35,743 bases of DNA. Origin: Lachnospiraceae bacterium. GTDB taxonomy: Bacteria > Bacillota > Clostridia > Lachnospirales > Lachnospiraceae. Below the pieces are notes generated by a model. It was not told the origin of the DNA and ran no database searches. It was given only the letters and a program-made list of their open reading frames with translations. Of the stretch, positions 23,480 through 32,664 are shown one piece after another. The position numbers and the translations under genes are program-made. Location: positions 1 to 35,743 of the forward strand of contig JAFVAL010000057.1 of NCBI GenBank assembly GCA_017480565.1, given 5' to 3'. How positions within the stretch are numbered: position 1 is the stretch's first letter; each line of letters begins with the position of its first letter.

Positions 23480-23950
23480 TCAAGGGTCTGTCTTGATGTC
23501 AAAGAGGTCTTCGCAGTCAAACTGTTCTACAACATCAGACGAAAGAAACGTCCAGGCATAATTATCCGCGGTAATTTCGGGATCATTTGTGATAAAATAA
23601 TGCTCACTTCCCCGAGCATACTGGATTCCTTCTGAGATAACAAAATATTGAAATCTTTTATGTATATATTCTCTGCCGGATCTCCTAAGGGTTGCTACAT
23701 AGTAAGACTCTCCGTCAAAGAAAACATCCCTCAGACACCATCGGTAGTCATCCGCAGCATTTTGACTACGTATAATGAACAGCCTCACATAGGCAGATTC
23801 ACCCGCCTCAGACGTCTCGATAAATGTCTTTAGAAGCTCCTCTCCAGATATGAAAGCCTGATCAACAATACAAACCCAGCCAAGGTTCTTTGCCTCGTCA
23901 AGATCGGTCGTCTTATTCCCCGCAAGCCTTCTCAATCGCCTCAATGACAA
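23480..23950 (-). CDS. Hypothetical protein overlapping the 3' end of ppk2
   Basis: A frame of 156 codons that I do not recognise. It encodes a soluble, acidic protein with clear protein-like blocks: LGWVCIVDQAFISGEELLKTFIETSEAG, YRWCLRDVFFDGESYYVATLRRSGREYI, and the C-terminal NYAWTFLSSDVVEQFDCEDLFDI. No ATG or GTG exists. The only usual start codons are TTGs at 23950, 23944 and 23935, all inside the ppk2 gene (stop at 23913-23915), and none has a good ribosome site. After the ppk2 stop, no ATG, GTG or TTG occurs before the conserved-looking part. It may be translated by coupling with ppk2, start at a rare codon, or be an N-terminally truncated gene. Confidence 0.55.
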   Translation of the reverse strand: MSLRRLRRLAGNKTTDLDEAKNLGWVCIVDQAFISGEELLKTFIETSEAGESAYVRLFIIRSQNAADDYRWCLRDVFFDGESYYVATLRRSGREYIHKRFQYFVISEGIQYARGSEHYFITNDPEITADNYAWTFLSSDVVEQFDCEDLFDIKTDP

Positions 23951-25391
23951 TCTTCAGCGCTTTGATTCTCGCATACTTCTTATCCACCGACTCCAGCACA
24001 TGCCAAGGTGCAAATGTCGTATTCGTCTTCTGCAGCATCTCGTTGATCGCACCCTCGTAGAGATCCCATTTCTCACGGTTTCTCCAGTCTTCTTCGGTGA
24101 TCTTCCACTGCTTCTCCGGCGTGTTCTGACGATCAGTGAAACGTGCCAGCTGCGTGTCAGAATCGATATGCACCCAGAACTTGATCACAACCGCACCCTC
24201 ATCGGTGAGCTCCTTCTCAAATTCATTCATCTCGTTGTAAGCTCTCTGCCAGTCATTTTCGGAGCAGAAACCTTCCAGACGCTCCACCATGACGCGTCCG
24301 TACCAGGTGCGGTCAAAGATCGCGATGTGACCGGTTTTTGGCAGTCTCGTCCAGAATCTCCAGAGGAAATGTCTCGCCTTCTCATGAGGCTCCGGGCTTG
24401 CGATCGGATGCACGATATAGCCGCGTGGATCGAGCGCGTCTGCGATTCTCTTGATATTGCCGCCCTTGCCGGCTGCGTCCCAACCTTCATACGCGATGAT
24501 GACCGGAATCTTCTTGCGGTAAACCACATTGTGCAGCTCTTTTAATCTGGCCTGCAGCTCTTTTAATTCTTTCTTGTACTCCTCGTCAGAGAGTGTCTTG
24601 CCCTCGAAGCTGATGTCTCCCAACAGAGGCGTTTTGCGCAGAGGAAATACATTTTGTAAAATGGGCGCGGCAACCCCGCGGTTCTTCATCGCAGTTTCAA
24701 TGCCCTTGTTTAAGAACTCCAGCACCTGCACAGCTGCCCAGTTGCGATCCATCGCATCAATGATATACCAAGGTGCATTTGAGCGGTTGGTGTCGCGCAG
24801 ATATCTGTCATAGACATTTAAGCACTCCTCATAGTGCGCATTCTCCCAGAAATCTTCCTTGCGGACTCTCCACTTTGTGTCTTTGTTGTCAGCAAGTGTA
24901 TCGAGACGCTTCTTCTGCTCTTTCTTGCTGATGTGGAAGAAAAACTTCATGACAAGATAGCCGTTGTCAACCAGCTGACGCTCCGTCCGGTTGATGCTGT
25001 CAATTCTTTTGTCGTACTTCTCCGGTGTCAATTCGCCGGTAAACAGGCCGTCAGTGACCGCTTCCATCCAACAAGTGTCGAAGAATTTAAACTTCCCAGC
25101 CTCCGGGATCTCAACCATATAACGGTACAAGAAGGGCATTCTTTTATCCACATCGGTCGGCGGCGCATCCATCGAAGCCACCGAGAAGAATCTCGGATCC
25201 ATGTCCTTGATCACACGGCCGATCACACTGCCCTTGCCGGCAGCCTCCCAGCCTTCAAAAATCACCATCACAGGAAGTTTTGCTTCCTTAATCTGCATCT
25301 GATACGCCGCAAGCTGTGCCTGCGCGGCCTTCATTCGCTCCTTAATCTCTTCACTCTCCGGCTTCGCCGCTTTTGCAAAATCTTTTAACAT
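23913..25391 (-). CDS. Polyphosphate kinase 2, two-domain form
   Basis: A 492-aa protein with two tandem PPK2 domains. Such proteins (class II, for example from Pseudomonas) use polyphosphate to phosphorylate AMP to ADP; other classes act on NDPs. Domain 1 has Walker A GWEAAGKGS (47-55), but its second motif reads FDTCWMEAV (104-112). Domain 2 has GWDAAGKGG (303-311) and the canonical FDRTWYGRV (359-367). Domain 2 is therefore likely the active one and domain 1 structural. The ATG at 25391 has AGGAAAAG upstream; the longer frame to 25490 lies in the promoter. The enzyme would connect polyphosphate to nucleotide energy charge. A VTC-domain gene, related to polyphosphate synthesis, is in the same window. 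Confidence 0.92.
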   Translation of the reverse strand: MLKDFAKAAKPESEEIKERMKAAQAQLAAYQMQIKEAKLPVMVIFEGWEAAGKGSVIGRVIKDMDPRFFSVASMDAPPTDVDKRMPFLYRYMVEIPEAGKFKFFDTCWMEAVTDGLFTGELTPEKYDKRIDSINRTERQLVDNGYLVMKFFFHISKKEQKKRLDTLADNKDTKWRVRKEDFWENAHYEECLNVYDRYLRDTNRSNAPWYIIDAMDRNWAAVQVLEFLNKGIETAMKNRGVAAPILQNVFPLRKTPLLGDISFEGKTLSDEEYKKELKELQARLKELHNVVYRKKIPVIIAYEGWDAAGKGGNIKRIADALDPRGYIVHPIASPEPHEKARHFLWRFWTRLPKTGHIAIFDRTWYGRVMVERLEGFCSENDWQRAYNEMNEFEKELTDEGAVVIKFWVHIDSDTQLARFTDRQNTPEKQWKITEEDWRNREKWDLYEGAINEMLQKTNTTFAPWHVLESVDKKYARIKALKIVIEAIEKACGE

Positions 25392-25461
25392 ATTTCTTTT
25401 CCTTTCTGTTTTAGAACTGCATCGATTAAAACAATGAACGTCACGAACTTCATTTGATTTG

Positions 25462-25499
25462 ATTATAGATTCACAGGAAAAAAAATACAAGTGTGAATC
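25462..25499 (-). promoter_or_regulatory. ppk2 promoter with flanking inverted repeat
   Basis: On the minus strand TTGTAT (25485-25490), a 17-bp spacer and a perfect TATAAT (25462-25467). GATTCACA (25468-25475) and TGTGAATC (25492-25499) form an 8-bp inverted repeat around the -35 and spacer, a possible repressor site. Confidence 0.65.
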
Positions 25500-25607
25500 G
25501 CAAGAATCATTGTTTCAAGAAGAATAACAGCCTTGATTTGCATGATAGAAAAAGTGTTCCGCTTATGATATGATAAAGGTTGAATATAGATCCACCAGGA
25601 GGTTCCC

Positions 25608-26840
25608 ATGAAAGTTGCATCAGTCATTGCGGAGTTCAATCCGCTCCATAAAGGCCATGAATATCTGCTTCGCGAAGCCAAATCGCGTACCGGCGCAGAT
25701 GCTCTCATCATCATCATGAGCGGCAACTTTGTGCAGCGTGGTACCCCCGCGTTTATGAGTGAAGCCTTGCGGACCGAGGCTGCTCTCCTTTCGGGTGCGG
25801 ATCTGGTGCTTGAGCTCCCCCTCTGTTATGCGACGTCTAGCATCGATGATTTTGCTTCCGGGGCGGTCTTTTCCCTCGCGGACACTGGAATTGTTGATAC
25901 CCTGGTCTTTGGCTGCGAGAATGATGACCTTGCCTTGATGCAGAGAGCCGCAGCGCTAAAAGAAGACGCGTTCTTTCACGAGCGTCTCCTCGCTGAGCTT
26001 GCGACTGGCGTGACCTATCCTGCTGCGTATGCAAAGACCATTTTGGCAAATGTATCCGCTCCGGAGCGTGAGGCGCTTACCCCCTACTTCTCCTCCCCGA
26101 ACAACCTGTTGGGGCTCTTCTATCTTCGTGCCAATGACTGCTTAGAGGAGCCATTTACGGTGCAGTTGATAAAACGAGAAGGCGCTGCTTATCACGACGC
26201 AGAGATGGATGCAGGGGCTTATGCTTCCGCGACCGCGCTTCGCGCCTCCCTCTGCAGCGATACTCCAGAGGAGGCCTTTTTTCAGATGCCGGAAGCAGTG
26301 CGTGCCCGGATGCAGGAGGAATTTCATAAGACGTATCCGATCGAGGCAAATGACCTCTCCGGCATGCTCTTTGAGAAGCTCACCCACATGTCTTACGACA
26401 AGCTCATCTCCTACGCAGGCGTGACCAATGACCTTGCAAGACGCATCTTAGACCGCAGGGATCATTTGATCGATTTTGAAAGTTTCATCGTGGAGTGCAA
26501 GACCAAGCAGATCACGCAGGTGGCCGTTCAGAGGGCTCTGCTTCACATTTTACTGGATGTGGATGAGATTCCCGAAAACCCGCCGTATCTGCGCGTTTTG
26601 GGGCTTAGAGGGGCCTTAGGAAAGGAATTACTCGCCTCGTTGTGTAAGAACGCGGCCATTCCGGTCGTCACAAGCCTAACAGAGGCAGAAAAGACATTTG
26701 CAGAGACGCAAAACTACCAAGCGCTCCGACTTCTAGAAAAAGAAATACGCGCTGATGACCGGTACCGGTATCTGATCAGAAACAGATACCGGACCCAGAC
26801 CAAAAACGCGTATCAAAGAGGTCTTATCATCTTAAATTGA
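25608..26840 (+). CDS. tmcAL: tRNA(Met) cytidine acetate ligase (YlbM/TmcAL family)
   Basis: A 410-aa nucleotidyltransferase-fold enzyme that in B. subtilis uses acetate and ATP to make N4-acetylcytidine at the wobble base of elongator tRNA-Met. The motif FNPLHKGH (10-17) is the HxGH nucleotide site; SGNFVQRGTPA follows at about 40. SGADLVLELPLCYATSSIDDFA is highly characteristic of this family. Length is standard. The ATG at 25608 has AGGAGG seven bases upstream. It is monocistronic and ends only 13 nt from the convergent glgA stop. Confidence 0.92.
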   Translation: MKVASVIAEFNPLHKGHEYLLREAKSRTGADALIIIMSGNFVQRGTPAFMSEALRTEAALLSGADLVLELPLCYATSSIDDFASGAVFSLADTGIVDTLVFGCENDDLALMQRAAALKEDAFFHERLLAELATGVTYPAAYAKTILANVSAPEREALTPYFSSPNNLLGLFYLRANDCLEEPFTVQLIKREGAAYHDAEMDAGAYASATALRASLCSDTPEEAFFQMPEAVRARMQEEFHKTYPIEANDLSGMLFEKLTHMSYDKLISYAGVTNDLARRILDRRDHLIDFESFIVECKTKQITQVAVQRALLHILLDVDEIPENPPYLRVLGLRGALGKELLASLCKNAAIPVVTSLTEAEKTFAETQNYQALRLLEKEIRADDRYRYLIRNRYRTQTKNAYQRGLIILN

Positions 26841-26853
26841 CATCATGCGAGGA

Positions 26854-28299
26854 TCATTCGCCGCACAGCTTGCGGTAAATATCCTCGTATTTTTTCGCGG
26901 AAACTGCCCAGGAGAAATCAGCCTTCATCGCACGGTCAACGATCTTGTTCCATTCACGTTTCTTGTTGTAGTACGTGTACTTCGCATACTCCACCGTGTG
27001 CAGCATCTCATGTGCATTGTAGTTTGCGAACGAGAAGCCGGTGCCCGTGCCTTCATACTCGTTATAAGGCTGCACGGTGTCCTTAAGACCACCGGTCTCA
27101 CGAACGATCGGAAGCGTACCGTAACGCAGGCTCATCAGCTGGCTTAAGCCGCAAGGCTCAAAAAGCGAAGGCATCAGGAACGCATCGCACGCCGCGTAGA
27201 TCTTGTGGGATCTCTCGTTGTTGTAGTAAATATTCGAGGAGACTCTTCCCTTATACTTCCACTCATAGTGGCGGAACAGGTTCTCGTACTTCGGATCGCC
27301 GGTACCAAGGATCACAAACTGCGTGCCCTCCGCGCACAGCTGCTCCATCACACACTCGATCAGGTCAAAGCCCTTCTGGTCGGTCAGACGTGAAACCACG
27401 CCCATCATAAAGACCTTATCGTTCTTTTCAAGACCCAGTTCTTCCTGCAGACCCAGTTTGTTTTTCTTCTTCTCTCTGCGCCAGTTGGAGATCGTGTAAT
27501 GATGGTAGATGAACGGATCCGTCGCCGGATTCCACTCATTATAATCAAGGCCGTTGACAATACCGGTCAGCTCGCCGGATCTTGCGCTGAGCAGTCCGTC
27601 CAAACCTTCGCCGTAGAACGGTGTCTTGATCTCTTCTGCGTAAGACTCAGAAACTGTGGTCACCGCATCCGCATAGCAGATGCCGCCCTTTAAGTAATTC
27701 GATCCGCCGAAATGCTCCAGCTTATCCGGTGTGAAGTAATACGGGGACAGCCCGGTGATATCCATGACCGTCTGCTTATCCCACGCACCCTGGAACTTTA
27801 AGTTGTGGATCGTCATCACAGACTTGATGCCCTGGAAGAACGGATTCTCCGCGAAACCGTCTTTTAAGAACACCGGAATCAAGCCGGTCTGCCAGTCGTG
27901 GCAGTGAATCACGTCCGGTCTGAAATCGATGACCGGAAGCGACGAAAGCACGGCCTTATCAAAGAAAGCAAACTTCTCGATGTCCCAGGCGCCGTCCTCA
28001 TACGGGTGATCTCCGCTGAAGTAATACTCATTGTCAATGAAGTAGAAGGTCACACCGTCATACTCCATCTCCATGATTCCGACATACTGATTGCGCCATG
28101 CAAGATTCATATAGAAGCTGTCTTTGTAGACCATCTTCTCTTTCCACTTGCGGTCAATCGTCTTGTAGTTCGGAAGCATCACGCGCACGTCAAACTCTTC
28201 TTTGTCAAAATACTTCGGAAGAGATCCTGCAACGTCCGCAAGACCACCAGTTTTGATAAAAGGCACACATTCTGATGTGGCAAATAAAATTTTTTTCAT
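26854..28299 (-). CDS. glgA: Glycogen synthase (ADP-glucose type)
   Basis: A 481-aa GT5 glucosyltransferase that extends alpha-1,4-glucan from ADP-glucose. The substrate-binding KTGGL motif is at 16-20 (SECVPFIKTGGLADV). The N-terminal Rossmann half has VIHCHDWQTGLIPVFL and GIVNGLDYNEWNPATDP. The C-terminal half has VSRLTDQKGFDL and MPSLFEPCGLSQLMSLRYG, which carries the catalytic-site Glu. No glgC, glgD or glgB is nearby. The ATG at 28299 has GGAG nine bases upstream. It has its own promoter that overlaps the stop of the upstream lipoprotein gene. Confidence 0.96.
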   Translation of the reverse strand: MKKILFATSECVPFIKTGGLADVAGSLPKYFDKEEFDVRVMLPNYKTIDRKWKEKMVYKDSFYMNLAWRNQYVGIMEMEYDGVTFYFIDNEYYFSGDHPYEDGAWDIEKFAFFDKAVLSSLPVIDFRPDVIHCHDWQTGLIPVFLKDGFAENPFFQGIKSVMTIHNLKFQGAWDKQTVMDITGLSPYYFTPDKLEHFGGSNYLKGGICYADAVTTVSESYAEEIKTPFYGEGLDGLLSARSGELTGIVNGLDYNEWNPATDPFIYHHYTISNWRREKKKNKLGLQEELGLEKNDKVFMMGVVSRLTDQKGFDLIECVMEQLCAEGTQFVILGTGDPKYENLFRHYEWKYKGRVSSNIYYNNERSHKIYAACDAFLMPSLFEPCGLSQLMSLRYGTLPIVRETGGLKDTVQPYNEYEGTGTGFSFANYNAHEMLHTVEYAKYTYYNKKREWNKIVDRAMKADFSWAVSAKKYEDIYRKLCGE

Positions 28300-28331
28300 A
28301 AATGAATTCTCCGTTCTTCGATGTTATTCAT

Positions 28332-28372
28332 ATTTTATCATGATTTTCATTTAAAGTAAATCAATTACTTTA
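28332..28372 (-). promoter_or_regulatory. glgA promoter with overlapping inverted repeat
   Basis: On the minus strand TTTACT (28355-28360), a 17-bp spacer and TAAAAT (28332-28337). The 8-bp inverted repeat TAAAGTAA (28352-28359) / TTACTTTA (28365-28372) covers the -35 box. It could be an operator or a small stem at the end of the upstream operon. Confidence 0.55.
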
Positions 28373-28781
28373 CATAAAACCCAGCTAATTTATAATCTAC
28401 ATCGAATGATAAGGTATAAACAGCCTTCCCATTTTCATACTTCGCAGTAATGACAGCGACACCGAAATCCCCGGCCTTCGCATTGTGCGAACCACCGATC
28501 GCCTGCTGCGTGTATTCGACAAACGCACCGTAGGAACCAATCTGGCCTTCCACCGCTTCTTTGAGCGCCTCTGCACTGACCGCTGCCTGAAACGTCGTAT
28601 CGGATCTGTCCCAGATTGCCTGGTAATCCTTCTCATGCACGAGATCCAGCACTTCCTTTGCGGCCTTCTCGATGTCTTCTTTTGTCATCCCCTCCGGGAT
28701 CTTCGTGCCGGTGCAGCCCGACAGGCTCATCACGCAAATGACTGCCATAAGCAGCACCGCAATCCATCGTTTCGCTCTCAT
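28365..28781 (-). CDS. DUF3887-like lipoprotein
   Basis: A 138-aa exported lipoprotein. The signal peptide ends in the lipobox LSGC (C23). The mature part has KEVLDLVHEKDYQAIWDRSDTTFQAAVSAEALKEAV and GSYGAFVEY, then strands VAVITAKYENGKAVYTLSFD. This arrangement matches DUF3887, an NTF2-like fold of unknown function. The ATG at 28781 lies 3 nt after the DUF2156 stop, so it is the last gene of the typA operon. The glgA promoter overlaps its stop. Confidence 0.75.
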   Translation of the reverse strand: MRAKRWIAVLLMAVICVMSLSGCTGTKIPEGMTKEDIEKAAKEVLDLVHEKDYQAIWDRSDTTFQAAVSAEALKEAVEGQIGSYGAFVEYTQQAIGGSHNAKAGDFGVAVITAKYENGKAVYTLSFDVDYKLAGFYVK

Positions 28782-28784
28782 GTC

Positions 28785-29711
28785 TCAGCCTCTTTTCTGA
28801 ATCTTAAACTTCTTCTCAAGGCGCAGCGGGTAGTACGATTCCTTGGCCTGCCGCAGACCCTCTTCTCCCATATCATCCTCGCGGTTGACGATCTCCGCCT
28901 CCGGAAATGCATTCACTAAGAAGAGTTGGTTGATGATCGTATACAGCCCGCGGATCTCCGGGTTCGCCTTCTCGACCTGAATATCCGCCATCTTAAGCTT
29001 CGGATTGTACGTCCCGATCGAATATGCCTCTAACTGTCCGTCGATGTAGATACCGCCCATCTCACAGTCAATCGCGGCGCAATTGCGAAAGACCTTAAAG
29101 ATTCCTCGCTCCTCACCGGTCAGGAACCCTTCCGGATCCTCCAGATTCTGCTCGCGGTTCTCCACCCAGCGCATATGATAGGCTTCAATCTCACACACAT
29201 TGGCACAATCCAGTGCACGGTACTCGTAGCGTCCCTCGTAGTCCTTCAGGAACCGGTTTAGATTATTTTTCTTCTTATGCAGTTTCTTGCCAGCAAGCGT
29301 CTTTAACTTCTCTGCCTCGTAAATGTAATCGAACGAATCTCTGGTCTCGACCGCTTCATAACGAGCCGAAAGCTCAGGATCCTCACTCACAACCTTTGCA
29401 AATGTCTCGTCCACCGCATAGATTTTTAAGTCTCTGCCGACCTCATTTGCAAAATAATCCTCCAGCTCACGTACCGCGGCTGGAATGTCTTCCTCGGCAC
29501 ATAGTGGCATCATCGCTGCGATATGACCGCTCTCCTCCCCGACAAGCAGGTAAAAAGCAAGGTCAGACTGCATCCAGAGCACCTCGTACTGCTCCGCCCA
29601 GATCAGCTGGGTCAGAAACTGCCCCTCACAGATGTAGATCGGCCTGCGATCCGCAAATTTCCAAAAAACTTCCGCACACTGCGGTGTCAGTTTTTCCGGT
29701 TTTGTTAACAT
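28785..29711 (-). CDS. DUF2156 (LPG synthase C-terminal domain-like) protein
   Basis: A 308-aa soluble protein resembling DUF2156, the double GNAT-fold domain related to the aminoacyl-transferase part of MprF. Motifs are KLAGKKLHKKKNNLNRFLKDYEGRYEYRAL in the centre (the basic KLxxKKNxLNxF block typical of the family) and GIYIDGQLEAYSIG. The C-terminal block is EIRGLYTIINQLF with NREDDMGEEGLRQAKESYYPLRLEKKF. No membrane domain is present, so it is not a full MprF. The acceptor is unknown. The ATG at 29711 has AAGGGG upstream and lies 27 nt after typA. Confidence 0.85.
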   Translation of the reverse strand: MLTKPEKLTPQCAEVFWKFADRRPIYICEGQFLTQLIWAEQYEVLWMQSDLAFYLLVGEESGHIAAMMPLCAEEDIPAAVRELEDYFANEVGRDLKIYAVDETFAKVVSEDPELSARYEAVETRDSFDYIYEAEKLKTLAGKKLHKKKNNLNRFLKDYEGRYEYRALDCANVCEIEAYHMRWVENREQNLEDPEGFLTGEERGIFKVFRNCAAIDCEMGGIYIDGQLEAYSIGTYNPKLKMADIQVEKANPEIRGLYTIINQLFLVNAFPEAEIVNREDDMGEEGLRQAKESYYPLRLEKKFKIQKRG

Positions 29712-29738
29712 AAATCCCCTTTTTCTTTTCCTTCCATA

Positions 29739-31607
29739 TTAAGCCTGGTTTTTCTTTGCCAATGCCTCCGCCTGCTGCTTTGCACGAATCGCTGCACGCA
29801 TGCGCTGCGTCGGATCCAGGATCTTCTTGCGCAGACGCAGACTCTGCGGCGTGACCTCCAAAAGCTCATCGGTATCCACATAGTCAAGCGCTTCCTCAAG
29901 ACTTAAGATACGCGGCGGAGAAAGTCTTAACGCTTCATCCGAGCCGGAAGCACGTGTGTTGGTCAAATGCTTCGTCTTGCAGACATTTAACTCGATGTCA
30001 TCGGTCTTTGCATTCTGGCCGATGATCATGCCGGAGTAAACTTTCACGCCAGGTCCGATAAAGAGCTGTCCACGCTCCTGCGCGTTAAACAGGCCGTAGG
30101 TCACAGATTCACCGCTTTCGTAAGCGATCAACGATCCACTCTTACGGTAAGCAATCTCACCCTTAAACTCCTCGTAGCCGTCGAAAATGGTGTTCATGAT
30201 TCCATTGCCGCGGGTGTCTGTCAAAAACTCACCGCGGTAACCGATCAGGCCACGGGACGGAATGCGAAACTCCAGGCGCGAATAGCCGCCAGCTGCGGAG
30301 GACATGCCTGTCATCTCGCCCTTTCTCTGGCCGAGCTTCTCAATCACAGCACCGACATACTCTTCCGGCACATCGATGAGCACCTGCTCCATCGGCTCCA
30401 AGCGTCTGCCCTTCTCGTCATATTTATAAAGAACCTCTGCCTTGCTGACCGCAAACTCATACCCCTCACGGCGCATGTTCTCAATCAAAACGGACAGATG
30501 CAGTTCACCACGTCCGGACACCTTAAAGCAATCCATATCCTCGGTATCTTCCACGCGAAGGCTCACGTCGGTGTTAAGCTCACGGTATAAGCGCTCGCGC
30601 AGGTGGCGAGAGGTCACATACTTGCCTTCCTGGCCCGCCAGCGGAGAATCATTGACCATGAAATCCATCGCGATCGTCGGCTCACTGATCTTCTGGAACG
30701 GAATTGCGACCGGATTCTCCGGCGAGCAAAGCGTATCACCGATATGAATATCTGCAATACCGGAAATGGCTACGATCGATCCGACCGTCGCCGCCTGCAC
30801 TTCCTTCTTCTCCAAGCCTTCGAACTCGTAAAGCTTGCTGATACGCACTTTCTTGCGGTATTCCGGGTCATGATGGTTGACAATCACCACGTCCTGATTC
30901 ACACGCAAGGTTCCGTTATCGACCTTGCCCACACCAATGCGCCCGACATATTCATTGTAATCGATCGTGCTGATGAGCACCTGCGTATCCGCATCCGGGT
31001 CGCCTTCCGGCGCCGGAATGTAGTCTAAGATCGTATCAAAGAGCGGCTTCATGTTCTTCGGTGTCTCGGTCAGATCCAGGATCGCGATTCCGGATTTCGC
31101 CGAAGCATAGACAAACGGGCAGTCCAGCTGATCATCGTTTGCATCGAGGTCGATAAAGAGCTCCAGCACCTCATCGATCACCTCGGCAGGTCTCGCCTCC
31201 GGGCGGTCAATCTTGTTGATGCAGCAAATGACCGGGAGGTTTAACTCCAGTGCTTTTTTCAGCACAAACTTCGTCTGCGGCATCGGTCCCTCAAACGCAT
31301 CCACCACCAGGATCACGCCGTTGACCATCTTGAGCACACGCTCCACCTCGCCGCCGAAATCCGCGTGTCCCGGTGTGTCGATGATATTGATCTTCGTGTT
31401 CTTATAATGAATCGCGGTGTTCTTCGACAGGATCGTGATACCTCTCTCACGCTCGATGTCGTTGGAATCCATGACACGCTCCATAACTTCCTGGTTGGCG
31501 CGAAAGACGCCGCTCTGTTTTAAAAGCTCATCCACCAGCGTCGTTTTGCCATGGTCTACATGCGCGATAATCGCAATATTTCTTACATCTTCTCTCTGAA
31601 TAACCAA
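29739..31607 (-). CDS. typA: Translational GTPase TypA/BipA
   Basis: A 622-aa ribosome-associated GTPase that helps 50S assembly and stress or cold adaptation. The G motifs are [12 protein letters not shown] (G1), ERERGITI (G2), [16 protein letters not shown] (G3) and [10 protein letters not shown] (G4). The C-terminal BipA-specific region includes [26 protein letters not shown] and [23 protein letters not shown] choose the TTG at 31607, with GAAGGG six bases upstream. A GTG at 31637 gives ten further residues that family members lack. It has a promoter at 31660-31688. DUF2156 and DUF3887 genes follow it in an operon. Confidence 0.95.
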   Translation of the reverse strand: MVIQREDVRNIAIIAHVDHGKTTLVDELLKQSGVFRANQEVMERVMDSNDIERERGITILSKNTAIHYKNTKINIIDTPGHADFGGEVERVLKMVNGVILVVDAFEGPMPQTKFVLKKALELNLPVICCINKIDRPEARPAEVIDEVLELFIDLDANDDQLDCPFVYASAKSGIAILDLTETPKNMKPLFDTILDYIPAPEGDPDADTQVLISTIDYNEYVGRIGVGKVDNGTLRVNQDVVIVNHHDPEYRKKVRISKLYEFEGLEKKEVQAATVGSIVAISGIADIHIGDTLCSPENPVAIPFQKISEPTIAMDFMVNDSPLAGQEGKYVTSRHLRERLYRELNTDVSLRVEDTEDMDCFKVSGRGELHLSVLIENMRREGYEFAVSKAEVLYKYDEKGRRLEPMEQVLIDVPEEYVGAVIEKLGQRKGEMTGMSSAAGGYSRLEFRIPSRGLIGYRGEFLTDTRGNGIMNTIFDGYEEFKGEIAYRKSGSLIAYESGESVTYGLFNAQERGQLFIGPGVKVYSGMIIGQNAKTDDIELNVCKTKHLTNTRASGSDEALRLSPPRILSLEEALDYVDTDELLEVTPQSLRLRKKILDPTQRMRAAIRAKQQAEALAKKNQA

Positions 31608-31659
31608 ATGATTCCCTTCTTTCTGCGTCTTGGTCACTTCTCATTTACCACAATTCGCC

Positions 31660-31688
31660 AGTATAACATTTTCACGGAAAGATTGCAA
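31660..31688 (-). promoter_or_regulatory. Sigma-A promoter of typA
   Basis: On the minus strand TTGCAA (31683-31688), a 17-bp spacer and TATACT (31660-31665). The -35 word is palindromic and may also serve the divergent operon. Confidence 0.7.
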
Positions 31689-31712
31689 TAAAACAAAGCG
31701 CTTCTGCATTAT
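31683..31712 (+). promoter_or_regulatory. Possible promoter of the MBL-VTC-sigma operon
   Basis: TTGCAA (31683-31688), an 18-bp spacer and CATTAT (31707-31712). It would share its -35 with the typA promoter. The match is moderate. An ECF promoter for the operon's own sigma factor could also exist here but I cannot identify one. Confidence 0.35.
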
Positions 31713-31754
31713 CTTATTGAAAGGGCAGATGAAATTTACAAGGGAGGTAAGTGG

Positions 31755-32654
31755 ATGATCCGAAGAATTTCAAGAAAAACCGAATATATCCTGATCGGTC
31801 TGTTTGCCGCGATCCTGATCGCAGTCCTGCTGCTTCTTTGGAGAAGCCATAACAAGTCAAAGCCGGATGCGCTTCCTCCCCTGACCACAACCATTTTAAA
31901 AGTGGGCAAGGCCGATGCGATTGTGATCCGCGAGGGAGCACACACGATGCTCATCGATTGCGGCGAGGAAGATGACGGACAGGAAGTCATTGATTTTTTA
32001 ACCAACAGAAACATTGAAAAGGTCGATGTCCTCATCATCACACACTACGACAAAGACCACGTCGGCGGTGCGGATCAGCTCATCGAACAGATCCCTGTAG
32101 AACGCATTTTGCTGCCGGATTACAAAGGCGCAAGCACCGAATACTTCGATTTTGTCGCCGCGATGAAGCGCGCGAATCTGACCCCGGAGGTCTTAACAGA
32201 CGATGTTACGTTCTCCTTCGGTTCAGCCGAAGTCCTCGTCTCGCCCTCGCATCTGATGGATCATGAAGAAGCGACAAATGCAGTCGCTGCGGGGTTCGAT
32301 ATCGATAATAACCTCTCTCTCATCACGATGATGACACACGGCCAAAACCGCATGCTCTTTACCGGAGATGCTGAGAAAGAACGCATCCGCGAGTGGTGTT
32401 CCTCGGACAATGCGAAGACCTGTGCATTTCTAAAACTACCGCACCACGGCGTGTATAACACAGCGCTTGCGGAGCTTTTAGAGACCGTGAAGCCACAATA
32501 CAGTGTCATCTGCGATTCTGCCAAAAATCCGGCAAGCGCGGATACGTTAGAAACTCTGAAGCTTTATGGCGTGGATGTTTTGGAAACCAAAAACGGAAAG
32601 ATCACCATCACGAGCGATGGCATCGATCTTTATCTGAAACAAAAAGTGAAGTGA
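31755..32654 (+). CDS. Membrane-anchored MBL-fold hydrolase (ComEC C-terminal-like)
   Basis: A 299-aa protein with a basic start, one membrane helix (about 11-29) and an external metallo-beta-lactamase domain. The metal motif is THYDKDHVGG (H97, D99, D101, H102). FTGDAEKE and LPHHGVYN give further ligands. The layout resembles the hydrolase domain of ComEC/Rec2, often annotated as a competence-like MBL hydrolase. The substrate may be nucleic acid or a phosphoester, but this is not shown. The ATG at 31755 has GGGAGG seven bases upstream. It is the first gene of an operon with the VTC, DUF4956, sigma and anti-sigma genes. Confidence 0.85.
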   Translation: MIRRISRKTEYILIGLFAAILIAVLLLLWRSHNKSKPDALPPLTTTILKVGKADAIVIREGAHTMLIDCGEEDDGQEVIDFLTNRNIEKVDVLIITHYDKDHVGGADQLIEQIPVERILLPDYKGASTEYFDFVAAMKRANLTPEVLTDDVTFSFGSAEVLVSPSHLMDHEEATNAVAAGFDIDNNLSLITMMTHGQNRMLFTGDAEKERIREWCSSDNAKTCAFLKLPHHGVYNTALAELLETVKPQYSVICDSAKNPASADTLETLKLYGVDVLETKNGKITITSDGIDLYLKQKVK

Positions 32655-32664
32655 GGTGCGTTTG

